A stretch of 37,646 bases of DNA from Dyadobacter sp. Leaf189. Its GTDB lineage: Bacteria > Bacteroidota > Bacteroidia > Cytophagales > Spirosomataceae. The notes under the pieces were generated by a model. That model saw nothing but the letters and a program-made list of their open reading frames with translations. It was not told the DNA's origin and searched no databases. Within the stretch, counting starts at the first letter, position 1; the number at the start of each line of letters is the position of its first letter. The stretch lies in the NCBI RefSeq assembly GCF_001424405.1, contig NZ_LMPS01000006.1, forward strand, positions 688,293 through 725,938, in the 5' to 3' direction. Both the position numbers and the translations under genes were made by a program. Shown piece after piece: positions 9,358 through 18,424 of this stretch.

Positions 9358-9921
9358 TTATTCCTGGATCAGTGAGCGGATTACGCGACAGGGGTTTCCG
9401 GCTGCAAAAACGTCGTCGGGAATGTCTTTGGTAACCACGCTCCCGGCTCCGATGATCGTCCGGTTACCGATACTTACACCCGGGCAAATCACGGCGCTGC
9501 CGCCTACCCACACATCTTCGCCAATGGTTATTGGCTTCGCTGACTCCACTCCCGACGCGCGGGTTACGTGGTCAGTCGGGTGTGTGGCTGTGTAAATCTG
9601 TACATTGGGCCCGAACAGCGTGCGGCTGCCAATGCGCACATAGGTAACATCCAGCACAACGCAGTTGAAATTAAAAAATACCTGGTCGCCCACGATTATG
9701 TTACTTCCATAATCGCAGTAAAATGGCGGTTGCAGCCAGAGATCTTTGCCTGCATTGGGGATCAGCTTTTTTAGTATTTCGGTACGCTTCTCCGGTTCAT
9801 CTTCGCGGCTGTTGTTCAGTTCCAGCAGCAGCAGCCGCGCCTCGGTACGCTCCTTCGTCAGTTCCGGGTCTAGTGCTACATAGAGCTCACCGTCAAGCAT
9901 TTTCTCTTTTTCTGTCTTCAT
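9358..9921 (-). CDS. Sugar O-acetyltransferase of the maltose/galactoside (Maa/LacA/NodL) type
   Basis: This 187-residue protein has the usual family length. A short helical N-terminal segment (KEKMLDGELYVALDPELTKER) is the maltose/galactoside acetyltransferase cap. Left-handed beta-helix hexapeptide repeats follow (GSNIIVGDQVFFN, ITIGEDVWVGGSAVICPGVS, IGNRTIIGAGSVVTKDIP). The catalytic His is visible as His114 in YTATHPTD, and the end AGNPCRVIR is the family signature. It would transfer acetyl from acetyl-CoA to a sugar hydroxyl in the cytoplasm. The real acceptor is unknown; in this family the physiological substrate is often not maltose. The gene is divergent from the Crp-like regulator at 10105, and the two share a mirrored upstream element. 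Confidence 0.92.
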   Translation of the reverse strand: MKTEKEKMLDGELYVALDPELTKERTEARLLLLELNNSREDEPEKRTEILKKLIPNAGKDLWLQPPFYCDYGSNIIVGDQVFFNFNCVVLDVTYVRIGSRTLFGPNVQIYTATHPTDHVTRASGVESAKPITIGEDVWVGGSAVICPGVSIGNRTIIGAGSVVTKDIPDDVFAAGNPCRVIRSLIQE

Positions 9922-9960
9922 AAATGGGCAATTTTCAGTTTGTTTGAGGTAAATGGTGTT

Positions 9961-9980
9961 TCTGTAAAACTATATAGCGC
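9961..9980 (-). repeat. Mirrored upstream element, acetyltransferase side
   Basis: Read on the minus strand this is GCGCTATATAGTTTTACAGA. It equals the element at 10065-10080 on the plus strand (GCGCTATATTTACAGA) except for four extra bases in the middle. It lies about 40 nt upstream of the acetyltransferase start, where a promoter or operator is expected. Confidence 0.55.
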
Positions 9981-10064
9981 GCCTTTGAATACCTAGGCAG
10001 AAACTGCGCAGTGGCGGTTTTCTATCATCTGACCAACTTGAAATCCATGGCTGGTTTTCGAAAT

Positions 10065-10080
10065 GCGCTATATTTACAGA
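10065..10080 (+). repeat. Mirrored upstream element, regulator side
   Basis: GCGCTATATTTACAGA lies 25 nt upstream of the Crp-like gene. TATATTTA inside it is one base off the TAnnTTTG -7 consensus, so the element may be a promoter core, an operator, or both. Its inverted partner is at 9961-9980. Confidence 0.5.
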
Positions 10081-10104
10081 CAGTTAACCTCATCCTGATT
10101 TTGT

Positions 10105-10674
10105 ATGCAGTTGCGGCAAGTTGTTGACGCCATTCACCCGTTAAGCGAAGCCGACTGGGCTGCATTCGCGGCCATTTGGCAGCCTTTTTCAGCCAAACGA
10201 AAAACCGTGCTGACTACCGCGGGAGAAACTGAAAACTTCCTCTATTTCGTGCTCAGCGGAGTACAGCGGGTGTACTACCTCGATGAACAGGGCCGCGAAT
10301 CGACGCTCGTATTTTCGTATTCACCTTCATTCGGCGGCGTGGTGGACGCATTGTTTTTACAAAAACCTTCACGTTACTATTTTGAAACATTAACCCCCTC
10401 AGAATTCCTCAGGGCACCTCACGCCGACTTGCACGCTATAATGCAGCAGAGACCTGCGATCGAAACCATGATCCGGCTGGGGATTACGCAGGCTATGTCG
10501 GGTGTAATGGAGCGGCTGGTAGAACTGCAATGCTATTCTTCGGAAGAGAAATTCAGGAAGCTCCTGAACCGCAGTCCGCACATTTTACAGCTGGTCGCAC
10601 ACAAGTACCTGGCCAATTACATCGGTGTGGACCCGACCAATTTCAGCAAGTTCATCAACAGCATCAGGTACTGA
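10105..10674 (+). CDS. Crp/Fnr-family transcriptional regulator
   Basis: This 189-residue protein has an N-terminal cyclic-nucleotide-binding-type beta-roll of about 115 residues (TTAGETENFLYFVLSGVQRV, then a stretch equivalent to FGGVVDALF), a long dimer helix, and a short C-terminal helix-turn-helix (LVAHKYLANYIGVDPTNFSK). This matches the large Bacteroidota group of Crp-like regulators. The phosphate-binding arginine motif of true cAMP receptors is not evident, so the ligand is unknown. It may control the divergent acetyltransferase, itself, or the DinB-like gene 49 nt downstream. Confidence 0.88.
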   Translation: MQLRQVVDAIHPLSEADWAAFAAIWQPFSAKRKTVLTTAGETENFLYFVLSGVQRVYYLDEQGRESTLVFSYSPSFGGVVDALFLQKPSRYYFETLTPSEFLRAPHADLHAIMQQRPAIETMIRLGITQAMSGVMERLVELQCYSSEEKFRKLLNRSPHILQLVAHKYLANYIGVDPTNFSKFINSIRY

Positions 10675-10723
10675 AATCTTGGCAAATACCAACAACGGAT
10701 AATCACCGGCTGATCAACTTTGC

Positions 10724-11320
10724 ATGGTACAAAACAGCAGGAAAATGTCAGCAACAACCATTGAAAAAGCGCCCTGGCTCAACGGGCTTGAAGAAGAAAC
10801 TGAATTGTTTATCAGTGATACTTTGAAGTATTTCCAAAACCTTGAAGAAGCAACACTGCTCCGGCCCTCGGCCACGGGCGGGTGGAGTATAGCGCAATGC
10901 CTGGCGCACCTTAACACTTACGGCGCATACTACCTGCCTCGTTTACAGAAGGAACTTGAAAAAGCAGCCACCGGTAACGCAGAAAATACCTACAAAAGCT
11001 CCTGGCTGGGCAGGTACCTTATCAAGCTCACAGATCCGGACAAGAGCCCGAAGAAAATGAAAGCCGTCAAAAAGCACCTGCCTGCCGAAACCATGGACGC
11101 ACACCAGGTAGTTGCCGAGTTCCTCGAACAGCAGGAAACCTTGCTGCAACTGCTCAGAAAGGCGCGTGCAGCGAATGTAAACCATACGCGCATTCCCCTC
11201 TCCATTGCCAGCTGGGTACGTTTACCCACGGGAGACATTTTACAATTCATGATCGTACACGCGCGGCGGCACCTGCGCCAGGCAATGCGGAATCTGCAAC
11301 CGGAGCTTAGTGCGTACTGA
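10724..11320 (+). CDS. DinB-superfamily protein
   Basis: The product is 198 residues from the first ATG. A second Met at codon 8 (10745) is an equally plausible start, because CAACTTTG at 10715-10722 resembles a -7 box and would put transcription past the first ATG. The four-helix DinB fold is indicated by GGWSIAQCLAHLN (His62), and the late HARRH motif (His179 and His183), which together supply the three metal-binding histidines. DinB-fold enzymes include thiol-dependent S-transferases and many proteins of unknown activity. The gene follows the Crp-like regulator on the same strand and may be co-transcribed. It ends 2 nt before the convergent lipoprotein gene. Confidence 0.85.
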   Translation: MVQNSRKMSATTIEKAPWLNGLEEETELFISDTLKYFQNLEEATLLRPSATGGWSIAQCLAHLNTYGAYYLPRLQKELEKAATGNAENTYKSSWLGRYLIKLTDPDKSPKKMKAVKKHLPAETMDAHQVVAEFLEQQETLLQLLRKARAANVNHTRIPLSIASWVRLPTGDILQFMIVHARRHLRQAMRNLQPELSAY

Positions 11321-11322
11321 AA

Positions 11323-11913
11323 TCAATAAACCTTTTCGGCGAGGCCAGCCAGCCACACCGCCGTTTCCTGGGCAGCGGGGTTCAGGTTATGAATTTCCAG
11401 GTCTCCTGTTTGCATGAGCAGCACAGGCAGGTAGCGCTGCCTGTCTGCACTCAGCTGATAGGCTGTGTAAGTCGTAATCCCTCCGTCGACACTCACGGGC
11501 ACAGGCTTGGAAAAGTTAGCATTGCCAAGCGAGCCGATCTTTGCGGCGTATTGTTCAAGCTCACCAACCGATACCTGCACACTCGATTCTTTTGTTTTTG
11601 CTAAATTTTCGACGAATTGCTGCATCGTGAGACCATCCTGGGGATCGGCAATAATCCATTGCGTGGGATTATCGAAGGTCTGGATCTTGCCATTCTTATC
11701 TATCAAAAACCCTTTAAACTGATGTCCCCACGCATTATTGATGTAGGTTACCTCAAAGAATACCTCCTGCGTTTTTTTCGTCCCGGTATCCTGATCATCG
11801 CAGCCGGTAGTTGTGGTAAATGCAAAAAGCAAGGCCAGGCAACAAAGCAGTCTCCTGATCCCGAACGAGGTTGTTAGATAACTATGGTTCGGTGCTTCCA
11901 TGTTTGTAAGCAT
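11323..11913 (-). CDS. Small lipoprotein of unknown function, downstream of the M4 protease
   Basis: The product is 196 residues. A basic, hydrophobic leader (GIRRLLCCLALLFAF) ends in the lipobox TTTGC with Cys38 as the lipid site; Met5 (11901) is an alternative start. The mature part of about 158 residues is soluble and I recognise no family; it contains EVFFEVTYINNAWGHQFKGF and FDNPTQWIIADPQDGLTMQQ. The gene starts 9 nt after the stop of the large secreted M4 protease, so the two are almost certainly one transcript. A role tied to the protease (inhibitor, chaperone or surface partner) is an inference from position only. Confidence 0.8.
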   Translation of the reverse strand: MLTNMEAPNHSYLTTSFGIRRLLCCLALLFAFTTTTGCDDQDTGTKKTQEVFFEVTYINNAWGHQFKGFLIDKNGKIQTFDNPTQWIIADPQDGLTMQQFVENLAKTKESSVQVSVGELEQYAAKIGSLGNANFSKPVPVSVDGGITTYTAYQLSADRQRYLPVLLMQTGDLEIHNLNPAAQETAVWLAGLAEKVY

Positions 11914-11922
11914 TTTAGCCGG

Positions 11923-14900
11923 TTAATATTTTATGATCTGGGAAATGATGCTGCCAGACTGCGTTTTGAGTATCACCTGGTAAATGCCGGCGGGAAGCTT
12001 TTCGAGGCTTAATGCAGCCTTTCCATTTTCCAATCTGGTTTGGTGCTCAGGTATCAGCACGTGACCGCCTGCATTAACTACTGAAACCTGCACGAACTTG
12101 TCTTTCACATCGGGCAATTCCATTGTCAATTCGGAACTCACCGGATTTGGGAAGAACTTAACCTTCGGCTTTTTGTCTGCAGAAACCGCAATGATTTTGC
12201 TGTGCGTCGCGGTACCGTCGTAATCCAGCTGTTTTAATCTGTAATAAACAGTTGAAAACTGCATTTCCGGATCGGTAAAACGGTAGGAATTCGTGATAGA
12301 AGAAGAGCCGCGCCCACTTACTGTGCCGATCTCCCGGAAGCTGCGACCGTCTGTTGCGCTTTGGATAACAAAACGGTCATTATCGACCTCAGAAGTAGTT
12401 TTCCATGTCAGCACATTCCCCTCCGAGGCATGGGTACCCGAAAATTCAATCAAGGTAACGGGCAGAGACCCGGCGGGCGGCGCGTCGGAAAGTCCGAAGC
12501 CCGAAAAGCCGGAATCAAAAACCGAGGTATAGGCAAGATCGGTATTGAAAGCGGAAGTTACCTGCACTTCGGCGAAAGAAGTACCGACCACATTACCAGC
12601 CCCGATTGCACCCGGGCTTTTTCCCATGGAAGTGATATCGGCTCCATTAAATGTAGGAAGCTCGGCCGTTTTGTAATACAGCGTGATCTCATACCGCCCG
12701 GAAGGATTGTTTATCGCAGGCGTCACTTTGTAGGTTTTTTTGGTGATTTGATAATCTCCCAGCCAGGCAGTTTCGTCAGTGCCAGCCCGGTCGACCTCGA
12801 CGGTGGTGCAACCATAATCGTGCGCCGAAAGGTTTTTGATCTTCGCCATAATATGACCGCTTTCGGGATCATAGAACACGGCGGTTTCATTCGGGCCGAG
12901 GTATTCAGTGGCACCGTTTCCATTGTTTACGGTCGTAAGTATATTCGTGGAATTGGAAGCAGTGAGCTTCACATTGTCCACCGCCCAATGGAAGCTGAGC
13001 TGCGCGACAAAATGGAACCTGATCCGCATATTTACATTGGCATAAGCATCCGGGATCTGGATTGTTCGATTGTCCGGGGTTCCGTTGAAAATACTGCCCA
13101 ACGCACCGGAAGCTTCATTGATTGTCATCACATTGTGCCACTCAGATCCATCCCAAACATCCACCATTCCCGTTTCGGGCACGCCGTCGGCATAAGGCAG
13201 CCAGCCCTGTGAGAAGGTTAAAACCATGTTTTTCTTACCCTGGGTGTTGATAGCAGGCGATTCAAGTATTTCATCGCTCACGTGATCGGTTCTCACCACA
13301 TCATTTCCGATCACTCTGAAAAATGGCCGCCCGGCAGGATCAAGTGCCTGACTGGAAGGCGATACCAGTGCCCAGGTGTTGAGACTGGTCCCTCCATTGG
13401 TCACCTGCCACCCCTGCTGACTCGTGTTAAAGTTGGAAAACAGCAGCTCCTCCGTGTAGTTACCCGGAGCCAGGTCATCATCAACGATCGTCAATGAAAA
13501 AGTCTGCTGCGTGCTGGCTGCAAATGCATTGCCTCCATTGGCATTCAGCTGGTAGGATAAATCCACAGTTTCGTCACCTTCCACGTAGGCATCATTGTAA
13601 ACGCGCACTGTCACATCTGCCGAGAGCGTGCCGGCTTGCAGTGTTACCGACGCCGGTGAAATGGTATAGTCCGCAGTGGCGCCTTGTTTTGCCGAACCCT
13701 GCGGATTGTTGAATGTGAGCGTGACAGGCGCGGAAGGCGCTTTGTCGATCTGTATTTTGATCTTCTTGTCAACATAATTCAGGCAGCCGGAAGAAGTACT
13801 GCCTTCTCCTTCATTGACCGTCGCATCATTCAGGGCAAAATGTACGGCGGGTGTAATGGAGCAGGTAAATACACTGATATTGTCAACATACCAGCCGTCG
13901 TAACCGCCGCATTGATCAGTTCCAAACTCCCAGCTAAACTGTACCGAGCTGCCCGGCTGGATCCCCAGCGCAGTGAGATCGATCTGACTTTGTCCCCACG
14001 AACCCGAAACTGATCCGTCGTCCGTACCCGAAAATACAGGTTGTCCTGTCAATGGATTAAGGGTGGTACTGTTCTGATTCAGGTATTTTGGAATGACATT
14101 ATTGTAGGGATTTGCAGTAAAAGCGGAGGCCGGCACAAGTGTCCACTCGCCCTTGTTTACACTGTATTTGATATTTCCACCATCCGCTCCCGGCTCCACG
14201 GCCACGTAATGGTCGAATGCAAGATGAAGGTTACCGGCTGTTCCCGAGGGAATCGGTATCTGAGGGCTCCTCAGCCAGATTACACCCTCCTGAGAAGATG
14301 CACTGCAATTGCCTCCTGCATAGTTCAATGCAAATGCCGTTTTTCCTTCGTGACCATCAGGACCTGCTGTTTGTACCCAAGCTTTTGTGACAAGAGAAGA
14401 CGAAGTAGTGGCAAATCCTGTGGTGAATGAGCCTAGTCCAGTTTCAAAACCTTCAGTAAAAATCGCCAAACCCGGCTTTGCACCCTCACAGAGTGCCGGA
14501 GCCGGTTGAAAAATGGTCTGGAAACTGCACGAAGCTTCCAGCCGAAGCTCCACCGCTGCTATTACTTTTGCAAGTTGCGTCAGGTCCGAGTTATTGATCG
14601 ACTGGCCCGAGGTACCTCCCGGGGCTGTGCCGGTGGACAACTCGGTAAGAGGCTGCCCTAGCAGATCGGAAGCTGCTGCTTCCAGGATATCTGCCTGTGC
14701 GGCAAAGTCGGTAGTCCGCGTCATGTACTCGGATTGGGCGTGCCAGAAAATGTGAGCGGCTTTTGTGAGTCCGATTCCGGTGATCGTCTGCCCATTGTAG
14801 GAGCCGCCGTCTACCAGCAATGCGTAGGCGTGATTGAGTACCCCGCTATTGAAGTGCACTCCACCATTATCCCCATTGCCGCATCGAAACTCGGGATCCG

Positions 14901-16161
14901 ACACTTTGCCGGGACTGCCCAGACAGGTCGGCGACCACATATCGCGCAATCCCCCGTTGAATACGCTGGCCTTCTCCCCCATCCGCCAGCGCGTCGAGCT
15001 GTTGCATCCGGTCCGGACAGAGGTACTACTCTCTCCATCGTCCATGTAATTATTAAGCAGGTCGACTGTCTCACCCCAAATGTCTGAATACGCCTCGTTC
15101 ATGGCGCCTGCCTGCCAGGCATAGATCAACCCGCTTGTATATTCCGTGTAGGCGTGCGCCCATTCGTGCGCTACAATGTCGTCCGTTGCGATACCGGTAC
15201 AATAGTTGGCACTTACGCCATTCCAGGTTGCGTTCGGGCAAGAGATAGCCGGATTGTTGTTCACCGTAATCATCGGCGCATCCAGTCCGTCGAAGGAAAT
15301 CCTTCCGAACGTATTTTTCATCAGGTTATAAATGAAACCGGATGTTTCTACCTCCGAGCGCTGCCAAATGTCCAGCGTACCAGGAAAAGCGTCTCCTTCA
15401 TTCCACTTGATGTTGGCCGGCGTAATGCTGCGTTCATAAAGGGTACGCTGAATGCCGTGCGTACCTGTAAATTGCTCGATCAACCGGCCGTCGTGGGCTT
15501 CCACATACAGGAACTCGCGGAGGTCGGCATCGTCACGGACTTCCACTTCGTAAACCAGGAAAGTTTCGCCTCGGTAACCCTGGGCAAGCCCTTTTTGAAA
15601 TATATAAATGGAGCTTCTGTGCGCCCTCAGCGGACTGTCTGCCGGCTTTTCACCTTTTCCGCCGACATAGGCGATTGCCAGACGCTCGGCATCTGCCTGG
15701 CTGAGCGTGGGAACAGGATCAACCTTGATGTCAGCTATGTAATTACCATTCAGCGTTGTAAGTCCGAGGTTCCCGGCGTAGTGAAATTTCATCAGTCCGT
15801 CAAACACGGGAACACCTTTGTAAGTCTGCTCCAATGTGACTGTCTGCAAACCGAAGTTACCCTGCTTTTCGGCGCGGAAACGGAAATCGTCCTCTCCGGC
15901 CCGCATGCCCAGCAGCTTGCCATTTTCCTTGAAAAAATTGGCAGATTTGGAAGCCACATCGCCGCCGCTGGGCTGAAAAGGGTTTTGCAAGGGGAAGTGA
16001 AGAAAGTTAATTGAGCCGGTCGCTTTGTCGATGGTAACCTGCGCGCCGGTTTGTGTGACAAATGCCTGGATGTCACCTTCGACAGAAACCTGCGCAAAAA
16101 GCGGGACGGCTGAAAGCAATGGAAGCAATAAAAAGGAAAGAGTTCGTAGCAATTTTTTCAT
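11923..16161 (-). CDS. T9SS-exported M4 (thermolysin-like) metalloprotease with Calx-beta domain
   Basis: This 1412-residue secreted protein starts with a signal peptide (MKKLLRTLSFLLLPLLSAVP, ending LFAQ). An FTP/PepSY-type propeptide follows to about residue 230. The peptidase M4 domain carries the zinc site His332-Glu-Trp-Ala-His336, with Glu356 in the motif NEAYSD as third ligand. A jelly-roll-like region (FTEGFETGLGSF) covers about residues 555-770, and a Calx-beta domain starts near 770 (VHFALNDATVNEGEG). A second jelly-roll-like segment then leads to the final 75 or so residues, which form a type-A T9SS sorting domain (VKFFPNPVSSELTMELP to SIISQIIKY). It would be cleaved on export through the T9SS and act outside the cell on proteins. 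It is much longer than thermolysin but normal for Bacteroidota multidomain versions. Confidence 0.95.
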   Translation of the reverse strand: MKKLLRTLSFLLLPLLSAVPLFAQVSVEGDIQAFVTQTGAQVTIDKATGSINFLHFPLQNPFQPSGGDVASKSANFFKENGKLLGMRAGEDDFRFRAEKQGNFGLQTVTLEQTYKGVPVFDGLMKFHYAGNLGLTTLNGNYIADIKVDPVPTLSQADAERLAIAYVGGKGEKPADSPLRAHRSSIYIFQKGLAQGYRGETFLVYEVEVRDDADLREFLYVEAHDGRLIEQFTGTHGIQRTLYERSITPANIKWNEGDAFPGTLDIWQRSEVETSGFIYNLMKNTFGRISFDGLDAPMITVNNNPAISCPNATWNGVSANYCTGIATDDIVAHEWAHAYTEYTSGLIYAWQAGAMNEAYSDIWGETVDLLNNYMDDGESSTSVRTGCNSSTRWRMGEKASVFNGGLRDMWSPTCLGSPGKVSDPEFRCGNGDNGGVHFNSGVLNHAYALLVDGGSYNGQTITGIGLTKAAHIFWHAQSEYMTRTTDFAAQADILEAAASDLLGQPLTELSTGTAPGGTSGQSINNSDLTQLAKVIAAVELRLEASCSFQTIFQPAPALCEGAKPGLAIFTEGFETGLGSFTTGFATTSSSLVTKAWVQTAGPDGHEGKTAFALNYAGGNCSASSQEGVIWLRSPQIPIPSGTAGNLHLAFDHYVAVEPGADGGNIKYSVNKGEWTLVPASAFTANPYNNVIPKYLNQNSTTLNPLTGQPVFSGTDDGSVSGSWGQSQIDLTALGIQPGSSVQFSWEFGTDQCGGYDGWYVDNISVFTCSITPAVHFALNDATVNEGEGSTSSGCLNYVDKKIKIQIDKAPSAPVTLTFNNPQGSAKQGATADYTISPASVTLQAGTLSADVTVRVYNDAYVEGDETVDLSYQLNANGGNAFAASTQQTFSLTIVDDDLAPGNYTEELLFSNFNTSQQGWQVTNGGTSLNTWALVSPSSQALDPAGRPFFRVIGNDVVRTDHVSDEILESPAINTQGKKNMVLTFSQGWLPYADGVPETGMVDVWDGSEWHNVMTINEASGALGSIFNGTPDNRTIQIPDAYANVNMRIRFHFVAQLSFHWAVDNVKLTASNSTNILTTVNNGNGATEYLGPNETAVFYDPESGHIMAKIKNLSAHDYGCTTVEVDRAGTDETAWLGDYQITKKTYKVTPAINNPSGRYEITLYYKTAELPTFNGADITSMGKSPGAIGAGNVVGTSFAEVQVTSAFNTDLAYTSVFDSGFSGFGLSDAPPAGSLPVTLIEFSGTHASEGNVLTWKTTSEVDNDRFVIQSATDGRSFREIGTVSGRGSSSITNSYRFTDPEMQFSTVYYRLKQLDYDGTATHSKIIAVSADKKPKVKFFPNPVSSELTMELPDVKDKFVQVSVVNAGGHVLIPEHQTRLENGKAALSLEKLPAGIYQVILKTQSGSIISQIIKY

Positions 16162-16470
16162 AGAAGATCTGTTGGGGTATTTCTCTCAACCGCTTTTGAA
16201 TTAAGTGTAAATATCTGACAAACAGAAGCTAGCCGCAGGAATTCTATTGGAAAATTATTAAACAGTTTTAAATTGGCATTTGATAGTATTCCGTCAGGTT
16301 GTAGGAATTAAACCGGAATCGAATTGCACTGATTTGAGCCGGCTTAACTTACCTGTTGGCGAAATTGCATTTTAGTACTACTTTGGTGCAGAAAACTCAC
16401 TTTCTATCTGGTTACGTTATGACTTTTCCAATTAAGCATAAACCGCAATCAGACATTGCCGGGATGATTC
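16162..16470. other. 309-nt divergent intergenic region
   Basis: This region separates the protease from the response regulator and must hold both promoters. I found no exact TAnnTTTG box. Near matches are a TATTTA core at about 16208-16213 on the minus strand and TACTACTTTGG near 16375-16385 on the plus strand. No gene is seen. Confidence 0.5.
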
Positions 16471-17094
16471 ATGAATAAAGTGCTGATTGTTGAAGATCAT
16501 GTTTTGATCCGCATGAGTTTGAAGCTCATGCTGCAGGAGCTCGACAAAAATGTTAGCATCCATGAAGTGGAAGGCTTTGAAGAAGCACTGCGAGCAATGG
16601 GTGAGCATCAATTCGATCTCGTTCTGCTGGACATCAACATTCCCGGCGGAATGGGCACACAAATGCCGGTGCTGATCCGGGAAAAACATCCCGCAACAGC
16701 CATTCTGGTCTGCTCTTCCCTGGATGAAGAGCAGCATGCGCGGCGCTATCTGCAATCCGGCGCAGATGGTTATCTGTCCAAAACAGCCTCAAAAGAAGAA
16801 ACCATGGCCGCTATTTCGTCGGTTATGAACGGGAATAAGTACGTGAGCGAGCATGTACAAAGCAAGCTGCTTGAACAGGCGCAGCAGGGCAAGAAAGCAG
16901 TAGTGCGTCTATCTGCCCGCGAACGGGAAATCATGTACCTTCTAATTGAGGGGAAATGGACAAAAGAAATTGCGCACATGCTGAATATCAGCGGAAGTAC
17001 AGTCAGCACTTTCAAGGCCAGGATTTTTGAAAAAACACAGGTTACAAGTGTCATGGAACTGTTTGTGAAGATAAATGCAGGAGAAGTAGAGTAA
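16471..17094 (+). CDS. NarL/FixJ-type response regulator (REC plus LuxR HTH)
   Basis: The product is 207 residues. The receiver domain covers residues 1-120 with the acidic pocket Glu8-Asp9, phosphoacceptor Asp54 (LVLLDINIPGG) and the conserved Lys104 (YLSKTAS). A LuxR-type helix-turn-helix covers about 147-205 (LSAREREIMYLLIEGKWTKE, then IAHMLNISGSTVSTF). Phosphorylation of this class normally permits dimerisation and DNA binding. The histidine kinase at 17112 begins 17 nt downstream and is the likely partner. An upstream ATG at 16464 is out of frame and stops at once, so 16471 is the start. Confidence 0.94.
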   Translation: MNKVLIVEDHVLIRMSLKLMLQELDKNVSIHEVEGFEEALRAMGEHQFDLVLLDINIPGGMGTQMPVLIREKHPATAILVCSSLDEEQHARRYLQSGADGYLSKTASKEETMAAISSVMNGNKYVSEHVQSKLLEQAQQGKKAVVRLSAREREIMYLLIEGKWTKEIAHMLNISGSTVSTFKARIFEKTQVTSVMELFVKINAGEVE

Positions 17095-17111
17095 GTAATC
17101 CCAAGTATTTA

Positions 17112-18368
17112 ATGAACAAGCATCTTCATAAGGCAGGTATTATAGTTGCCATCTCGATTCCGCTTTTCGTGCTGCCCGCGCGCATTTCGGAAGGTCAATG
17201 GGCGGACCCGGTTAATCTGATCGGCTCGGAGATCGTCATCTTTTTAATGAGTCTGGCGTGCTGGTACAGCATCCACTACATCCAGCAAAGGTTTGCGCGC
17301 TGGCAGGGTCTTATCCTGTCGCTGCTTTGCTGCTGCCTGCTGTCCAACGTTTTCTATTTTACATTCAATCCCATTTTCAAAGACTTTCCATTCCGGACTG
17401 CGCAAAACCCGTTGGGTATCAAGATACTGATGCTGTCGAGCCGCGGGATTCTCATGAGCATTATCCTCATTCCGGCTGCCTATTACCTGAAACGGGATAG
17501 CGAGGCACGCCGCCAGCGAAAGGAAAATGAGCGGCTCGCCATGGAGCGGGTCAGGATTGAAAACAAGCTGCTTGAACAGGCCGTCGTGGAACGGACCCGG
17601 GCATTGCAGCAGGCGCTGGTTTCTCTCGAAAAATCCCAGAAGGAACTCGAACATCAGATTTACGTACAGTCGCGCATTGTTGCATCCATTACACACGATA
17701 TCCGCGGCCCATTCAATTTCCTGGTTATTATTTCGGAGGAGATTTGCCGGATGATGGAAAACAAGGATTATGGAACTGTGGCGCAGTACAGCCAGGAGCT
17801 TCATCAGTCGCTTGAAAAAATGTTTGGCTATGTAAAAAACCTGCTGGAATTTACCAAAATCCCTGTTCAGCAGAAGCTGGCGATTTCTGATGAAGTCAAT
17901 TTAGCGGAACTGGTCGCGGAAAAGGCAGAGCTTTTTGAGGGTATTATCAGGACAAAAAACAATACGCTGCACATTGATATTGATCCCGAAATCGCTGTAA
18001 TGAGCAACTCCAATTTGCTCGGAATCGTGCTGCACAACCTGATTGACAATGCAAACAAATACACCCGTAACGGAAACATCCGGATCAAAGCGGCGGCTGA
18101 AAACGAGACGGTACTTATCGAGCTTGAAAATAGTGGGAACAGCGTACCGGCGCTCCTGGTACAATGGTTTAATGCAAACGGACACTCCAATGGCGAAAGT
18201 GAACTGGCGGAGACCGTGGAAATCGCGGGTATCGGGCTGATACTGATCAGGGAAATTGCGTCGCTGCTGGATATAGGGCTGTATATGGAATCCGACCAGC
18301 GGCGGACGAGGGTAAGGCTCACATTGCAGGAAAGTCTCGTGGCCGAGACGAGCACGGAAGTGGAGTAA
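17112..18368 (+). CDS. Membrane sensor histidine kinase with degenerate ATP-binding G1 box
   Basis: The 418-residue product has about four transmembrane helices in residues 8-127 and little extracellular sequence. A coiled coil follows (about 130-185), then the HisKA box SITHDIRGPF with His195. The catalytic domain keeps the N box (LHNLIDNANKYT, around 308-318). Where the DxGxG box should be, however, it reads LIELENSGNSVP (335-346): the usual Asp-Asn-Gly is Glu-Asn-Ser-Gly, and the normal lid region is short. A late GIGLILI (373-379) stands for the G2 box. Such changes can weaken ATP binding, so the protein may act as a phosphatase or weak kinase, though some HK families tolerate them. It sits in an operon with the response regulator 17 nt upstream. 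Confidence 0.9.
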   Translation: MNKHLHKAGIIVAISIPLFVLPARISEGQWADPVNLIGSEIVIFLMSLACWYSIHYIQQRFARWQGLILSLLCCCLLSNVFYFTFNPIFKDFPFRTAQNPLGIKILMLSSRGILMSIILIPAAYYLKRDSEARRQRKENERLAMERVRIENKLLEQAVVERTRALQQALVSLEKSQKELEHQIYVQSRIVASITHDIRGPFNFLVIISEEICRMMENKDYGTVAQYSQELHQSLEKMFGYVKNLLEFTKIPVQQKLAISDEVNLAELVAEKAELFEGIIRTKNNTLHIDIDPEIAVMSNSNLLGIVLHNLIDNANKYTRNGNIRIKAAAENETVLIELENSGNSVPALLVQWFNANGHSNGESELAETVEIAGIGLILIREIASLLDIGLYMESDQRRTRVRLTLQESLVAETSTEVE

Positions 18369-18424
18369 AGCGGAATTTGTAATCTATTTTGTTCATTTAA
18401 ATACTTGCATTCAGTACAATAAGC

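Noticed and set aside
12361..13212. 283-codon plus-strand frame
   Set aside because: Antisense to the M4 protease C-terminal half, which is clearly coding to its T9SS domain.
15154..16014. 286-codon plus-strand frame
   Set aside because: Antisense to the protease propeptide and catalytic region; no motif of its own.
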